Shown: piece by piece, positions 15,882 through 25,866 of the stretch | How the letters are laid out: every line of letters starts with the position of its first letter | Numbering within the stretch: position 1 is the stretch's first letter | NCBI RefSeq assembly: GCF_017254835.1 | Contig: NZ_JAFKCW010000002.1 | Location: 62,001-126,000, forward strand | Direction: 5' to 3' | DNA from: Algoriphagus aestuariicola | GTDB lineage: Bacteria; Bacteroidota; Bacteroidia; Cytophagales; Cyclobacteriaceae | DNA length: 64,000 bases | Position numbers and translations under genes: made by a program | Notes under the pieces: generated by a model | Databases searched by the model: none | Told to the model about the DNA's origin: nothing | The model's input: the letters and a program-made list of their open reading frames with translations, nothing else

Positions 15882-18368
15882 TCATAACCGACGCTTTACG
15901 CCCCTGACCGCCTCGGCACTAATAGGGTCTTCCGGCCACTCATGTTTTGGATAGCGGCGCTTTAGTTCTTTCTTCACTTCGAAATAGCCATTAGTCCAGA
16001 AGCTCTTGAGGTCTTGTGTAAGCTGCACTGGTTTATAGCCTGGTGAAAGCATTTCGATCAAAACGGCGATCTTGCCACCGTTTACCGTTGGAGTTTCGAG
16101 TAGACCAAATAGCTCCTGAAGACGTACCGACAGGCGAGGAGTCTCCCCATCTTCGCGGTATTCGATCTTGATCTGGCTTCCCGAGGGAACCTGAAGCTTT
16201 TGTGGAGCAAGCTCATCCAGTTTGTTTTGCTGGTCAAAAGGAAGGCTGTGGAGCAGGATTTGGCTGAGATCCAGTTTTTGGAGATCCTCATTTTTGCTAA
16301 TGTTTTGCAGGTAGGGATTGAGCCAGTCCGACGCGCTTTCGCAGAGTATGCGCTCCGACCATTGCGGCCAATCTTGCCCAGGATTCCATGTGCGGAGCGA
16401 CTGAACTCGATAGATCAATTGGAGGACATCTTCATTAAAGTCCAAGAGCAATTCGCCTTCCTCTTGGATCGCATCCAATATCGCCTGAGTAGCTTGGCTT
16501 TTGTCAAAATTTGTGGAAGGTCTTTTTCCCAAAATAATTGCTCCGATTCGGATCTCCGAGTGTGCGATCAAGCCGCCTTTCTTTCGATCCCACTCCAAAA
16601 CGTCCCTAGACTTGAGCATAGGCGCCAAATCCTTGGGATTGATAGGGGCTGCGAGCCAGATTTTTCCCATTCCTTCCCTTGCATCCACATGAGCCACGGC
16701 TAGCCAAGATTCGTGCGCCAGATCGTCCCGGTGGCCAATCTGTGCGATTTTGCCATTGGATAGCTGAAACTGCGCATTGTTGCCTGGTCTCGCAGCAGCG
16801 ATACGCTCCGGATACGCATAGGCCAGCAGTAAACCCGTTTGCCATGGGTCAACCGGATCGTTTTGCGGGTCAACCCCAAACATCCGTCGGTATTGTGCGG
16901 CTATTTTCTCGATCTTTTTGATTTTGGCGATGGAGGCTCCGCGGCTGCGAAATCTTCTGAGCGCCTCAACTCTCAAATTGAGGTCGACACCCGCATCAGC
17001 GGGCAGGGGATCCCTTTCCTCCAAAATTGCCGCTATGTCGGTGGCCAAGCCGAGTTGCCTGGCTTTTTTTGCATAGAGCAGCATATGGGCAATCCGGGGA
17101 TGGCAAGGCAATTCATGTATTTCCCTTCCGTGAGCTGTTAGTTTTCCATCTTCAAGGGCTTCGATGGATTCTAGCGTCTTTTCTGACAGTGCCAACGTCC
17201 CGGCAGGAGGAGGAGTCAGCCAAGTCATGGAGCGAGTGTCGTCTTTTCCCCAAGCCTTCATATCCAGCACTAATCCTGTCAGATCTGCTTCCATTAATTC
17301 GGGCGTTCTGAACTCAGCTAACTGGGCCTGAGTGGCTTTTGTCCAAAGCCGATAGGAATGACCCGCAGTCAGTCGCCCGGCGCGACCGCTTCGCTGATCT
17401 GCGGAATCTTGACTGATGCGGTGTAATACCAATCGTGAAAGACCAGATCTGGCATCAAATCGATTCGACTTGGCAAAGCCGGAATCCACAACAACTTTCA
17501 CCCCTTCGATGGTCAGCGAGGTCTCGGCTATATCCGTGGAAAGGACGACTTTCCGTCTCCCGGATGGGTGGGGAAGAATAGCCCTGTTTTGCTCTGAAGG
17601 AGAAAGTTGCCCATACAAAGGCACTACTACGTCGTCGGGGAGTGCTCTGCGCAGAATTTCTTCGGCCTTCTTGATTTCTCCCTGTCCTGGTAAGAACACG
17701 AGAAAGTCACCTTTATGCTTCTTGGTCAGCGGAATGATCTGTCGGGCTGTATCCTCACCAATCGAATATTCGTCGGCTTCTCCGAGGTAATTCACTTCCA
17801 CAGGAAACTGGCGGCCTTGGCTTTGGATCACTTTGGAACCGAGCAAGGAAGAGAGCTCAGCGGTGTCGATGGTGGCTGACATCAGTAGGATACGGAGGTC
17901 CGGACGCAGGACTTGCTGGACTTCCCGGCACAGCGCCAATGCGACCTCCGCATGGAGGTTTCGCTCGTGAAACTCGTCAAAGATGACTAGCCCCACGTCC
18001 TGCAGCTCATTGTCCGAGTGCATCATTCGTGTCAAAATCCCCTCTGTGATGACCTCAAGCCTTGTCTTGGCCGAGATGGCAGACTCAAAGCGGATACGAT
18101 AGCCGACGGTTTCGCCGGTATTTTCCCCCAGCATGTTGGCCATGCGCTGAGCGATGCTTTTGGTCGCCAAACGACGGGGCTCCAGCATGATGATCTTCTT
18201 GCCTGCTATCCACGGCTCGTCCAGCAGCGCCAAGGGTAAAAGCGTACTCTTTCCCGCACCCGGCGGCGCTTGGATGATCACGCTATTGGCTTTGGCGAGT
18301 TGAGACTGGACTTGGGGGATGATCTCCGCTACAGGAAGATCGAAGGAAAAGGGATTGAAATCGGGCAT
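15882..18368 (-). CDS. hrpB: ATP-dependent helicase HrpB
   Basis: 828-residue DExH-box RNA helicase-like protein. Motif I is APPGAGKSTLLPL near residue 36, motif II is DEFHERN (the DEFH form typical of HrpB rather than the DEAH of HrpA), motif III is SATI, motif VI is QRSGRAGR, and the C-terminal HrpB-specific region follows. Length is close to the E. coli protein (about 810). Its cellular role is poorly defined; it is linked to RNA or ribosome metabolism. It is monocistronic and ends 18 bases from the convergent hypothetical gene. Confidence 0.95.
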   Translation of the reverse strand: MPDFNPFSFDLPVAEIIPQVQSQLAKANSVIIQAPPGAGKSTLLPLALLDEPWIAGKKIIMLEPRRLATKSIAQRMANMLGENTGETVGYRIRFESAISAKTRLEVITEGILTRMMHSDNELQDVGLVIFDEFHERNLHAEVALALCREVQQVLRPDLRILLMSATIDTAELSSLLGSKVIQSQGRQFPVEVNYLGEADEYSIGEDTARQIIPLTKKHKGDFLVFLPGQGEIKKAEEILRRALPDDVVVPLYGQLSPSEQNRAILPHPSGRRKVVLSTDIAETSLTIEGVKVVVDSGFAKSNRFDARSGLSRLVLHRISQDSADQRSGRAGRLTAGHSYRLWTKATQAQLAEFRTPELMEADLTGLVLDMKAWGKDDTRSMTWLTPPPAGTLALSEKTLESIEALEDGKLTAHGREIHELPCHPRIAHMLLYAKKARQLGLATDIAAILEERDPLPADAGVDLNLRVEALRRFRSRGASIAKIKKIEKIAAQYRRMFGVDPQNDPVDPWQTGLLLAYAYPERIAAARPGNNAQFQLSNGKIAQIGHRDDLAHESWLAVAHVDAREGMGKIWLAAPINPKDLAPMLKSRDVLEWDRKKGGLIAHSEIRIGAIILGKRPSTNFDKSQATQAILDAIQEEGELLLDFNEDVLQLIYRVQSLRTWNPGQDWPQWSERILCESASDWLNPYLQNISKNEDLQKLDLSQILLHSLPFDQQNKLDELAPQKLQVPSGSQIKIEYREDGETPRLSVRLQELFGLLETPTVNGGKIAVLIEMLSPGYKPVQLTQDLKSFWTNGYFEVKKELKRRYPKHEWPEDPISAEAVRGVKRRL

Positions 18369-18490
18369 CAGTGCAAAAGTACGGCTTTACATAGGCAGTC
18401 GGAAATATGGAATAGACGGGATTCAATTTTTTTAGTAAGGGCGCTGCAGACAAACCCGCTTAAATACCTTCGATACTTCCACATGCTGGG

Positions 18491-18523
18491 CAAAAAAACA
18501 CCCGCCAATCTCTTAGCGGGTGT
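18491..18523 (-). terminator. Rho-independent terminator after the DUF2911 gene
   Basis: ACACCCGC and GCGGGTGT arms (18498-18505, 18516-18523) with a 10-base loop; on the minus strand a T-run of seven follows. Confidence 0.85.
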
Positions 18524-18545
18524 CTATGTTTTTGGCAGACTTGGA

Positions 18546-19052
18546 TCAGGAACCGATCTTGGCGAAGGCCTTGCCGTATTCCCAGCGAACTTCAAACCCG
18601 TCAGGTTTCACTTCATAAACCAGACGCTCTTCCATAGTTCCGCTCTCGCCTGAAGGCACATTTACCCGCAATTGGTCTTGCGCAGCATCATAGTCAAACG
18701 CTCCCCACTGCTTGGCGACTTTGTTGAAAATGAAAGTAGATTGGCCTTCGTTGGGGATGATAAAGAAGCTGTAGGTGCCGGCGGGAAGCTTCTGGCCCTC
18801 CACGGTGATATCCTTAGTCGTGGTGAAGGTGGTCGCTTCGTTGGCTCCGGCTCTCCATACTTGGCCCAGTGGAACCAGATCTCCCCAGATGACCCGGCCC
18901 TTCACGGCCGGAGAGGAGTAGTTGATCGTGATCTTGGAACCGGCGACGGTCCCCTCTGCTGTTTGGGCTGGACTTGCCTTTTCCTGCGCAAATCCTGCGA
19001 CTACCGCGAATGCGGTAAGCGCCACTGAAAAGAGTGCTTTTCTGAAATTCAT
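18546..19052 (-). CDS. Exported DUF2911-domain protein
   Basis: 168 residues with a signal peptide (MNFRKALFSVALTAFAVVAGFAQ) and a DUF2911 domain containing the family blocks INYSSPAVKGRVIWGDLVPLGQVWRAGANEATTF in short form (residues about 43-76) and GTYSFFIIPNE. Length fits a single-domain member. Function is unknown; these proteins are widespread in Bacteroidetes periplasm or outer-membrane fractions. It is a single gene with its own terminator. Confidence 0.88.
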   Translation of the reverse strand: MNFRKALFSVALTAFAVVAGFAQEKASPAQTAEGTVAGSKITINYSSPAVKGRVIWGDLVPLGQVWRAGANEATTFTTTKDITVEGQKLPAGTYSFFIIPNEGQSTFIFNKVAKQWGAFDYDAAQDQLRVNVPSGESGTMEERLVYEVKPDGFEVRWEYGKAFAKIGS

Positions 19053-19142
19053 TGTTTTAATGGGTTTGTTAAAGGTAAATTAGTAATAATTGATTTAATC
19101 CTTTTCTTAAAACTGACTTTAAGATTATAAGGTTATAAACAA

Positions 19143-19182
19143 TAAAAAAGCCTTTCCAAAAATTAATCTGAAAAGGCTTTTC
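19143..19182 (-). terminator. Rho-independent terminator between DUF2911 and the oxidoreductase
   Basis: AAAAGCCTTT and AAAGGCTTTT arms, with A/T runs on both sides, so it can act for the minus-strand oxidoreductase gene. Confidence 0.7.
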
Positions 19183-19190
19183 GCTCAGGT

Positions 19191-20339
19191 TTAGATTTCT
19201 ACCCAGGCTTGTTTTTTATTGCTTTCTACGATCCGCTCGCCTATGATCAACTCGCGCAAGCCGCTGGCGAAAGTAGGGAAGGAGGGATTTTCGGGTTGTT
19301 TCCCGGATGCCACCGCCGCATAGACTTCCTTGAACATCTGTTTGGAAGTATCTGGAAACCCTTCATTATGACCACCTGGGAAGCTGATCAGAGCCGAGGC
19401 TTCGGGGTGGAAAAGAGATGGATCCTTCATCAGCTGCTCGTTTGCCTTCTCACGCTTGCCTATCCACAGCTCATTCGGACGCTCTGAATTGAATTCAAAA
19501 TTGGACTTGGCGCCTGAGATTTCGATGTTTAGCCTGTTTTTGCGGCCAGCAGCCACTTGGGACACCGTGACGGAACCTTTGGATCCGTTGTCAAAGCGTA
19601 GGAGCACCGTTGCATGGTCTTCGGTGTTGATGGGCACCTCCTGATAGTCGTCCATGGTCAGCATTTTGCCAGAGTAGGTTTCGATTGGCTTCAGTGGCTT
19701 CAACCTGGTTTTGTGAACCGTTGAAAAGTCGGCCATGACTTCGGTGATCTTCAGTCCTGTGACATACTCCGTAATGTCCAAGAGGTGTGAGCCAATATCC
19801 GCGATGGCTCTAGAGTCTCCGGATTTGTCTGGTTCCAGTCTCCAGTTATAGTCGGTGTTGAGGTAAAGCCAATCCTGAAGGTAAGACCCCATCACGGAAT
19901 ATACCTCGCCCAATTCGCCTTTCTCCCTCATGGTTTTCATCTGGCGAACCATCGGGTAATAGCGTAGATTGAAGTGAACCGCATTGACTAGGCCAGTGGC
20001 AGAGGCGATCTTTACCAGCTCTTCGGCTTCGTGGATTTTGACAGCTAGGGGCTTTTCGCAGATTACATGTTTGTCTGCCTCCAAAACCGCCTTGGCTTGA
20101 GCGTAATGCAGGAAATTTGGTGTACAGATATGTACGACGTCGATATCGTCCTGCTTGAGCATTTCTTCGAACAAGTACGCTCTTGGAATTCCCAGCGCCT
20201 TGGCTTTTTCATTGGCAAGTTCCTGGGTAACTTCGCAAAGTGCGACCACTTCGACATTGGGCAACCTTCTAAGTGCCTCGAGATGGGCTGGTCCGATAAA
20301 TCCGGTACCCACGATGGCAGCTTTGATAATTTGGGACAT
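19191..20339 (-). CDS. Gfo/Idh/MocA-family oxidoreductase, cytosolic
   Basis: 382-residue NAD(P)-dependent sugar oxidoreductase. The N-terminal Rossmann loop is VGTGFIGPAHLEAL (residues 10-23), the conserved EKP is in HVICEKPLAVK, and the C-terminal half carries the catalytic histidine region DIGSHLLDITEY. It has no signal peptide, unlike two of its paralogues in this window. Likely oxidises or epimerises a sugar or inositol; substrate unknown. It is a single-gene unit. This is one of four family members here. Confidence 0.88.
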   Translation of the reverse strand: MSQIIKAAIVGTGFIGPAHLEALRRLPNVEVVALCEVTQELANEKAKALGIPRAYLFEEMLKQDDIDVVHICTPNFLHYAQAKAVLEADKHVICEKPLAVKIHEAEELVKIASATGLVNAVHFNLRYYPMVRQMKTMREKGELGEVYSVMGSYLQDWLYLNTDYNWRLEPDKSGDSRAIADIGSHLLDITEYVTGLKITEVMADFSTVHKTRLKPLKPIETYSGKMLTMDDYQEVPINTEDHATVLLRFDNGSKGSVTVSQVAAGRKNRLNIEISGAKSNFEFNSERPNELWIGKREKANEQLMKDPSLFHPEASALISFPGGHNEGFPDTSKQMFKEVYAAVASGKQPENPSFPTFASGLRELIIGERIVESNKKQAWVEI

Positions 20340-20468
20340 AGGTTCAAGGGTTTTGTTAAAAAAACAGAAGGATCGAAGATAAATAAATAATTTTCAAGAA
20401 AAAGGGCGGAAAATGGCAGATCATGGTTAAAAATCGTAGAAATTGAACTGCATTGCTTGGCTTTTTTT

Positions 20469-20906
20469 ATGAAAAGTATTTCTAATCTATATCATATCAG
20501 GCATTTAAACATTGCGATTTTACTGGCCCGGGCTTGGCTGGGAACAGTGATGCTAAAGCATAGCGGTACCTATCTTTTCCAAGACAAAGTCCCCGAGCTG
20601 GCCGAATTTCTGAAAAGCCTAAACTGGCCCTATCCGGATGTACTGGCCTATACCTCCCAAATCACGGAATTCTTTGCTGCGATCTTAATACTGCTTGGAA
20701 TCAGGTTTGGGGCGTGGATGATGGCAGTCACCCTTGCTGTCGCGGTATTGTTTGCCCACTCTGGGCAGATCTATTCGGAAGCGGAACTGCCATTCAACTA
20801 TTTTCTCCTGAGTTTTATGCTTTGCCTGACTGGCTGCGGGAAGCCCTCACTTGATCAGGTATTCTTCAAAAGACCAAGCCGCTATTTACCCTTTCGCCGC
20901 CAATGA
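20469..20906 (+). CDS. DoxX-family membrane protein
   Basis: 145 residues with four predicted transmembrane helices (about 12-30, 55-75, 78-97 and 108-125). Start at 20469; a longer frame adds only four residues. DoxX proteins sit in the inner membrane and are linked to redox or thiosulfate metabolism, but most have no proven function. It stands 115 bases upstream of the molybdenum hydroxylase genes on the same strand and may be expressed with them; no terminator is seen between them. Confidence 0.78.
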   Translation: MKSISNLYHIRHLNIAILLARAWLGTVMLKHSGTYLFQDKVPELAEFLKSLNWPYPDVLAYTSQITEFFAAILILLGIRFGAWMMAVTLAVAVLFAHSGQIYSEAELPFNYFLLSFMLCLTGCGKPSLDQVFFKRPSRYLPFRRQ

Positions 20907-21021
20907 GCCGTTGTCCATGGACGAATAGCGCAACTCATAATAATCTTTGACAGATAGAAAGCATATCCGCCTTGAAAGATGGATTTATTCTCTAAATTAT
21001 CTATCTGAAAATTAATAACCC

Positions 21022-21480
21022 ATGGCAAACTTTAACCTGAAAATCAACGGAAAAGCCCACACCGTCGAAGTAGCGGACGACACTCCTCTTCTTTGGGTCC
21101 TCAGGGATCATCTCGGGCTCGTCGGTACCAAATTTTCCTGCGGCATAGCCCAGTGTGGTGCCTGCACAGTTCACGTCAACGGTGCCGCTACCTATTCCTG
21201 TGTCCTTCCTGTGTCAAGCGTAGGCAATGCAGAGGTAGTGACCATTGAGGGACTTTCAGAGGATGCAGACCACCCCGTGCAAAAAGCATGGGCAGAGGTG
21301 GATGTGGCCCAATGCGGATATTGTCAAGTTGGTCAGATCATGACAGCTGCCGCTTTTTTGGAGGAAAATCCAAATCCTACCATGGAAGAAATTGACAATG
21401 CGATGAATAGGAATATTTGTCGCTGCGGTACCTATCATAAGATTCGCGAAGCAGTCGCCTTAGCAGCCAAAACCAAATAA
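21022..21480 (+). CDS. iorA: 2Fe-2S subunit of a molybdenum hydroxylase (IorA type)
   Basis: 152 residues. Two [2Fe-2S] sites are visible: the N-terminal ferredoxin-type cluster in CGIAQCGACTVHVNG plus a later Cys, and the helical-domain cluster in QCGYCQVGQ and NICRCGTYH. This is the small subunit of xanthine dehydrogenase-family enzymes of the isoquinoline 1-oxidoreductase kind. It lacks its own signal and is expected to be exported bound to the Tat-signal-bearing large subunit, 2 bases downstream. It passes electrons from the molybdenum site to an outside acceptor, which is not encoded nearby. Confidence 0.93.
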   Translation: MANFNLKINGKAHTVEVADDTPLLWVLRDHLGLVGTKFSCGIAQCGACTVHVNGAATYSCVLPVSSVGNAEVVTIEGLSEDADHPVQKAWAEVDVAQCGYCQVGQIMTAAAFLEENPNPTMEEIDNAMNRNICRCGTYHKIREAVALAAKTK

Positions 21481-21482
21481 CC

Positions 21483-23645
21483 ATGAGCACAGTCGTCAAA
21501 GCAAGCAGAAGAGACTTTCTTAAGATCGCCGGAACTTCCGTCGGAGGATTGGTCATCGGATTCAATTGGTTCAGTTGCGATTCACCCAAAGTAGAGGTGA
21601 TCAGCACCGAGGAAATCCTCGCGCAGGCAAAATCATTCAACAGCTACCTGTCCATTGCACCTAGTGGCGACATCGTTATCTATTCGCCAAATCCTGAGCT
21701 GGGGCAGAACATCAAGACTTCATTCCCCATGGTGGTAGCGGAAGAACTAGATGCAGACTGGGAAAGAGTTAGAGTCGTACAGGCAAATTTGGATACAGAA
21801 AAATACGATCGGCAGCTTACAGGTGGCTCAGGGGCAATGCCACACAGCTGGGAGATCCTGAGAAAAGCCGGCGCTACGGCCAAATACGTCCTGGTGGCGG
21901 CGGCAGCCAAAGCCTGGAATGTTCCCGCTGGAGAAATCACTGTGGAAAAGGGAATCATTTCCCACAAAGGCTCCGGCAAGAGCGGTCATTTTGGAGAATT
22001 TGTTGCTGAGGCAGCCACCATCACCGCACCGGAGGAAGTGGTTTTAAAGGACAAAAAGGACTTCAAGATTATCGGCACGCCGGTCAAAAACGTGGACACG
22101 AAGGAAATGTACACCGGTAAGCCGCTTTACGGGTTGGACTTTTACCGGGAAGGAATGAAGCACGCCATGATTCAGCGGGCGCCGTTTGGGATGAAGATCA
22201 AATCAGTCGATGATGCTGCCGCAAGAGCTGTCGCAGGAGTAACTGACGTGGTCACTTTTGGTACGAGTGTCGCAGTCGTGGGCGATTCCACCTGGCCGCT
22301 GATGAAAGCCAAAAAACTGCTTCGGGTAGAATACGAGACGGACGGACTCGTGGAAAGCACAACAGATCATGATCGGATTTTCGCTGACCTGATGGCCAAT
22401 GGTAAAGCTGAAGTCAAACGGAGTGATGGAGATGTGACACAGGCATTTAAAAATGCAGCCAAAGTCGTGGTCGCAGAATATCAGTGTCCATTTCTGGCCC
22501 ATTCGCCCATGGAGCCGGAAAACTTCTTTGCCCATGTGCAGGCTGATAAAGTCGAACTCATCGGCCCGACCCAGACTCCGGATCGGGCAAGGCAAGCCGC
22601 AGCAGAAATCACCGGAATACCCAAGGAGAATATTACGGTGGAGATCACGCGCTTGGGCGGAGGATTTGGCAGAAGGCTGCGGGCCGACTATGCCGAGGAA
22701 GCAGTTCATGTATCCAAAGCTATCAATGCTCCAGTCAAGGTGACTTGGACCAGAGAGGACGAACTCACCGGCGGGGCCTATCGCCCAGCAGTGCGCTATC
22801 GCTTTGAAGCAGCTTTGGATCCCGAAGGAAACATGATTGGCTACAAACTGAGGGGCGTGGGGATGAACGAGGCTAACTCAACGCGTCCGAATAACTTCCC
22901 CTGCGGCGCGGTCGAAAATGTCTTGATTGAAAATGTCGTTCATACAACCCCGATCACCATCAACCCTTGGAGAGCGCCGGTCACCAATTTTCTCGCCTAT
23001 GCTGAGCAGAGCTTTCTGGATGAAGTTGCTTTGGAAGCTGGAAAAGATCCGGTACAGCTGCGCTTGGAATTGTATGAAAGAGCAAAGGCAAACCCGATCG
23101 GGAAAACCGACTACAACGTCAACCGAATGATCGCAGTGACCAAAGAGGTAGCGGAAAGGTCTAATTGGGGAAAAGATCCCAACGTGAAGCAAGGCCTGAG
23201 CGTCTATTTTTCCCATCGTTCCTACGTGGCTCAAGTCGCTGACATCGAGATGCAGGGGGGCACGCCGGTTTTGAAAAAAATCACTGCAGTGACTGACTGC
23301 GGCATGGTGGTCAATCCAATCGGTGCCAATCACCAAGTGCGGGGCGGAATCGTTGATGGAATGGGACATGCGATGTACACCAATCTGACCTTTGAAAACG
23401 GAGTTCCGAAACAGAGAAACTACGATTCCTATCGGCTAATCCGACTTAAGGAAGTCCCGGAAATCGAGACCCATTTTCTAGACTCAGGATTTGACCCGAC
23501 CGGTCTGGGAGAACCAGCACTTCCACCAACAGGAGGCGCGATTGCCAATGCAATCTTTGCCGCCACTGGCAGAAGGCTTCGAAGTCAACCCTTCATCGAG
23601 CAAAAGGAATTTTCCGATATCAAGCTTGAGATCAGGAGGGCTTAG
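21483..23645 (+). CDS. iorB: Molybdopterin-binding subunit of a Tat-exported molybdenum hydroxylase (IorB type)
   Basis: 720 residues. It starts with a Tat signal, SRRDFLKIAG (Arg9-Arg10), followed by a hydrophobic stretch. The cofactor-binding part includes GGGFGRRLRADYAEEAV, and the catalytic glutamate loop is GLGEPALPPTGG near the C terminus. With the small subunit it forms a periplasmic aldehyde or N-heterocycle hydroxylase that does not need FAD. Substrate cannot be deduced. The cytosine-dinucleotide form of the cofactor is expected, consistent with a MocA/XdhC pair at 27.5-29.2 kb. A shared bidirectional terminator follows. Confidence 0.92.
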   Translation: MSTVVKASRRDFLKIAGTSVGGLVIGFNWFSCDSPKVEVISTEEILAQAKSFNSYLSIAPSGDIVIYSPNPELGQNIKTSFPMVVAEELDADWERVRVVQANLDTEKYDRQLTGGSGAMPHSWEILRKAGATAKYVLVAAAAKAWNVPAGEITVEKGIISHKGSGKSGHFGEFVAEAATITAPEEVVLKDKKDFKIIGTPVKNVDTKEMYTGKPLYGLDFYREGMKHAMIQRAPFGMKIKSVDDAAARAVAGVTDVVTFGTSVAVVGDSTWPLMKAKKLLRVEYETDGLVESTTDHDRIFADLMANGKAEVKRSDGDVTQAFKNAAKVVVAEYQCPFLAHSPMEPENFFAHVQADKVELIGPTQTPDRARQAAAEITGIPKENITVEITRLGGGFGRRLRADYAEEAVHVSKAINAPVKVTWTREDELTGGAYRPAVRYRFEAALDPEGNMIGYKLRGVGMNEANSTRPNNFPCGAVENVLIENVVHTTPITINPWRAPVTNFLAYAEQSFLDEVALEAGKDPVQLRLELYERAKANPIGKTDYNVNRMIAVTKEVAERSNWGKDPNVKQGLSVYFSHRSYVAQVADIEMQGGTPVLKKITAVTDCGMVVNPIGANHQVRGGIVDGMGHAMYTNLTFENGVPKQRNYDSYRLIRLKEVPEIETHFLDSGFDPTGLGEPALPPTGGAIANAIFAATGRRLRSQPFIEQKEFSDIKLEIRRA

Positions 23646-23686
23646 TCCATTCGATAGAAGCAAGCAATATTCTGAATTTGAATAAA

Positions 23687-23721
23687 TAAAGCGGCCGGGA
23701 ATGACTCCCAGCCGCTTTTTA
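23687..23721. terminator. Bidirectional terminator between iorB and glnS
   Basis: AAAGCGGC-c-GGG and CCC-a-GCCGCTTTTT arms with a 7-base loop; A/T runs on both sides suit both converging genes. Confidence 0.85.
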
Positions 23722-23743
23722 CTATATATAGTCTTGATTTCTT

Positions 23744-25777
23744 CTATCCCAATGCTTTAGCCTCAGCCTTGAGTAGCTCATCGGAGTCGGCTTTTCCGGC
23801 TTCGATGAAAGCCTCGATAGCGGGATTTTTTGCTTGTCCGTTTTTCAGCAAAACTCCCAAAACCAGCATCACACCAATTCGCGTACCGATCTTCTTGGCT
23901 GCGGTGTCAAATAGTGGCTCAATTTCCTCGTAGCTGATTTCTTCCGCATACCGCAGGATGTCCTGACGGGCTGCCGCAAACTTTTCTCCGGATAAATTGG
24001 TCAGCTTTTTACTGATCTGCTGCACTTCGCTCAAAGCGCTTTTTTTGCCTTGGTTAGCTTGGGGCTTTTGGGTTGGCTCGGAAGGTTTGGGAGCTAGCGC
24101 CTGCTGTTTAGCCCAAGAGTCCTTTAGACCGACGGTCTTGTTGAAAATCAGTTTTTCGGCAGTAGCATCTTTGTCCAATACAAAGTAGCCCAAGCGCTGA
24201 AATTGGTATTTATCGGCCGTTGTAGCATTTGCCAAGAAAGGCTCCAGATAAGCTTCCTTGTTGACTTTAAGCGAGTTTGGGTTGAGGAACTCCAAGAAAT
24301 TTTTGTCCTCATGGGCATCCGGAGCTTCGTCGGAGAAAAGACGGTCATATTCCCTCACTTCCGCTGTGAGGGCATGGGCAATGGAAACCCAGTGCAGCGT
24401 ACCCTTCACTTTGCGGGTACTGGCTTCAGTACCAGAACCAGATTTGGAGTCCATGTCACAGGTCGCGTGGATTTCGAGGATGTTTCTGTCGGAATCTTTG
24501 ACCACGGAGTCCGCTTTGATGATATAGGCGCTTTTCAGGCGAACTTCGGCACCGAGCGTCAGGCGGAAGAAGTTTTTGCCTGCAGACTCTTGGAAGTCTT
24601 CCCGCTCGATATAGAGCTCGCTGGAAAAAGGCACTTGGTGCGTGCCCGAGTTGGGATCTTCCGGGTTGTTTTCAGCATCCAGCATTTCCACCTGGGCCTT
24701 GGGATAATTGGTCAATACCAGTTTCACCGGATCGAGCACGGCCATCACTCGGGTGGCAGTTTTGTTTAGGTCCTCACGGATGCAGTATTCCAAAAGTGAG
24801 ACGTCGGTCACGTTGTCACGCTTGGATATGCCCGAAAGGTCGCTGAATTTTCGGATGGATTCAGGCGTATAGCCACGTCTGCGCAGACCCGAAATGGTCG
24901 GCATGCGGGGATCGTCCCATCCGGAAACATGCTTGTTTTGGACGAGTTCAAGCAATTTTCGCTTGCTCATCACGGTATAGCTGAGGTTTCTCCTCGCAAA
25001 TTCCCGCTGCTTTGGTCTGAGCAAAGACGGATCGTGAATTTGGTCCAAATACCAGTCATAGAGCTCTCGGTGAGCCTTAAACTCAAGGGTACAAAGCGAG
25101 TGCGAGACCTGCTCGATGTAGTCGGATTCTCCATGTGCCCAGTCGTACATGGGATATATGCACCAATCGGAACCGGTTCTGTGATGCGATTTTTTGATAA
25201 TGCGGTAGAGGATGGGATCGCGCATGTGCATGTTGGTCGAGGCCATGTCGATCTTTGCGCGCAGCACGTAGCTACCTGGCGCAAATTCCCCAGCTTTCAT
25301 ACGGTTAAACAAGTCGAGATTTTCTTGCACCGACTGATTTCTGTGAGGGCTATCCGTTCCCGGTGTCGTGGGTGTGCCTTTTTGGGCGGCCATCTCTTCC
25401 GAGCTCTGTCCGTCGACATAGGCCTTTCCCGCTTTGATCAGCTCAACCGCCCAGTCATGGAGCTGCTGAAAATAATCCGAGGCATAGCACACATTAGCCC
25501 ATTTGAATCCCATCCAAGCCACGTCCCGCTTGATGGCATCCACATATTCTTGCTCTTCTTTGGACGGATTGGTGTCGTCAAATCTTAGGTTGACAGGCGC
25601 GTTGTATTTTTCACCCAAACCAAAATTGAGGCAGATCGAGGCGGCATGGCCGATGTGTAGGTAGCCGTTTGGCTCCGGAGGAAAGCGAAAACGCAGTTTC
25701 TCCTGCGAAAATCCTGCTGCCAGATCTTCTTCTATTATTTGCTCAATGAAGTTGAGCGACTCTATAGCTTCTTTCAT
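23744..25777 (-). CDS. glnS: Glutaminyl-tRNA synthetase with extra C-terminal domain
   Basis: 677-residue class I synthetase charging tRNA-Gln. The HIGH motif is in EPNGYLHIGHA near residue 40 and the KMSKS-type loop is VMSKRK; the catalytic and anticodon-binding parts end near residue 560. Residues 561-677 are an added domain: a lysine/proline-rich linker, then helices (SEVQQISKKL, YEEIEPLFDTAAKKIGTRIGVML). E. coli GlnRS has about 554 residues and lacks this part; in some bacteria a YqeY-like extension sits here and helps tRNA binding. The presence of glnS suggests direct Gln-tRNA charging rather than only the amidotransferase route. Confidence 0.95.
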   Translation of the reverse strand: MKEAIESLNFIEQIIEEDLAAGFSQEKLRFRFPPEPNGYLHIGHAASICLNFGLGEKYNAPVNLRFDDTNPSKEEQEYVDAIKRDVAWMGFKWANVCYASDYFQQLHDWAVELIKAGKAYVDGQSSEEMAAQKGTPTTPGTDSPHRNQSVQENLDLFNRMKAGEFAPGSYVLRAKIDMASTNMHMRDPILYRIIKKSHHRTGSDWCIYPMYDWAHGESDYIEQVSHSLCTLEFKAHRELYDWYLDQIHDPSLLRPKQREFARRNLSYTVMSKRKLLELVQNKHVSGWDDPRMPTISGLRRRGYTPESIRKFSDLSGISKRDNVTDVSLLEYCIREDLNKTATRVMAVLDPVKLVLTNYPKAQVEMLDAENNPEDPNSGTHQVPFSSELYIEREDFQESAGKNFFRLTLGAEVRLKSAYIIKADSVVKDSDRNILEIHATCDMDSKSGSGTEASTRKVKGTLHWVSIAHALTAEVREYDRLFSDEAPDAHEDKNFLEFLNPNSLKVNKEAYLEPFLANATTADKYQFQRLGYFVLDKDATAEKLIFNKTVGLKDSWAKQQALAPKPSEPTQKPQANQGKKSALSEVQQISKKLTNLSGEKFAAARQDILRYAEEISYEEIEPLFDTAAKKIGTRIGVMLVLGVLLKNGQAKNPAIEAFIEAGKADSDELLKAEAKALG

Positions 25778-25866
25778 ACTCGAAAATGGATAGCCAAAAA
25801 TAGCCGAAATGAAAGGAACTGCAACCTCGAAAACGTCGATGAATCGACACGAGAGGAAAAATCGCC

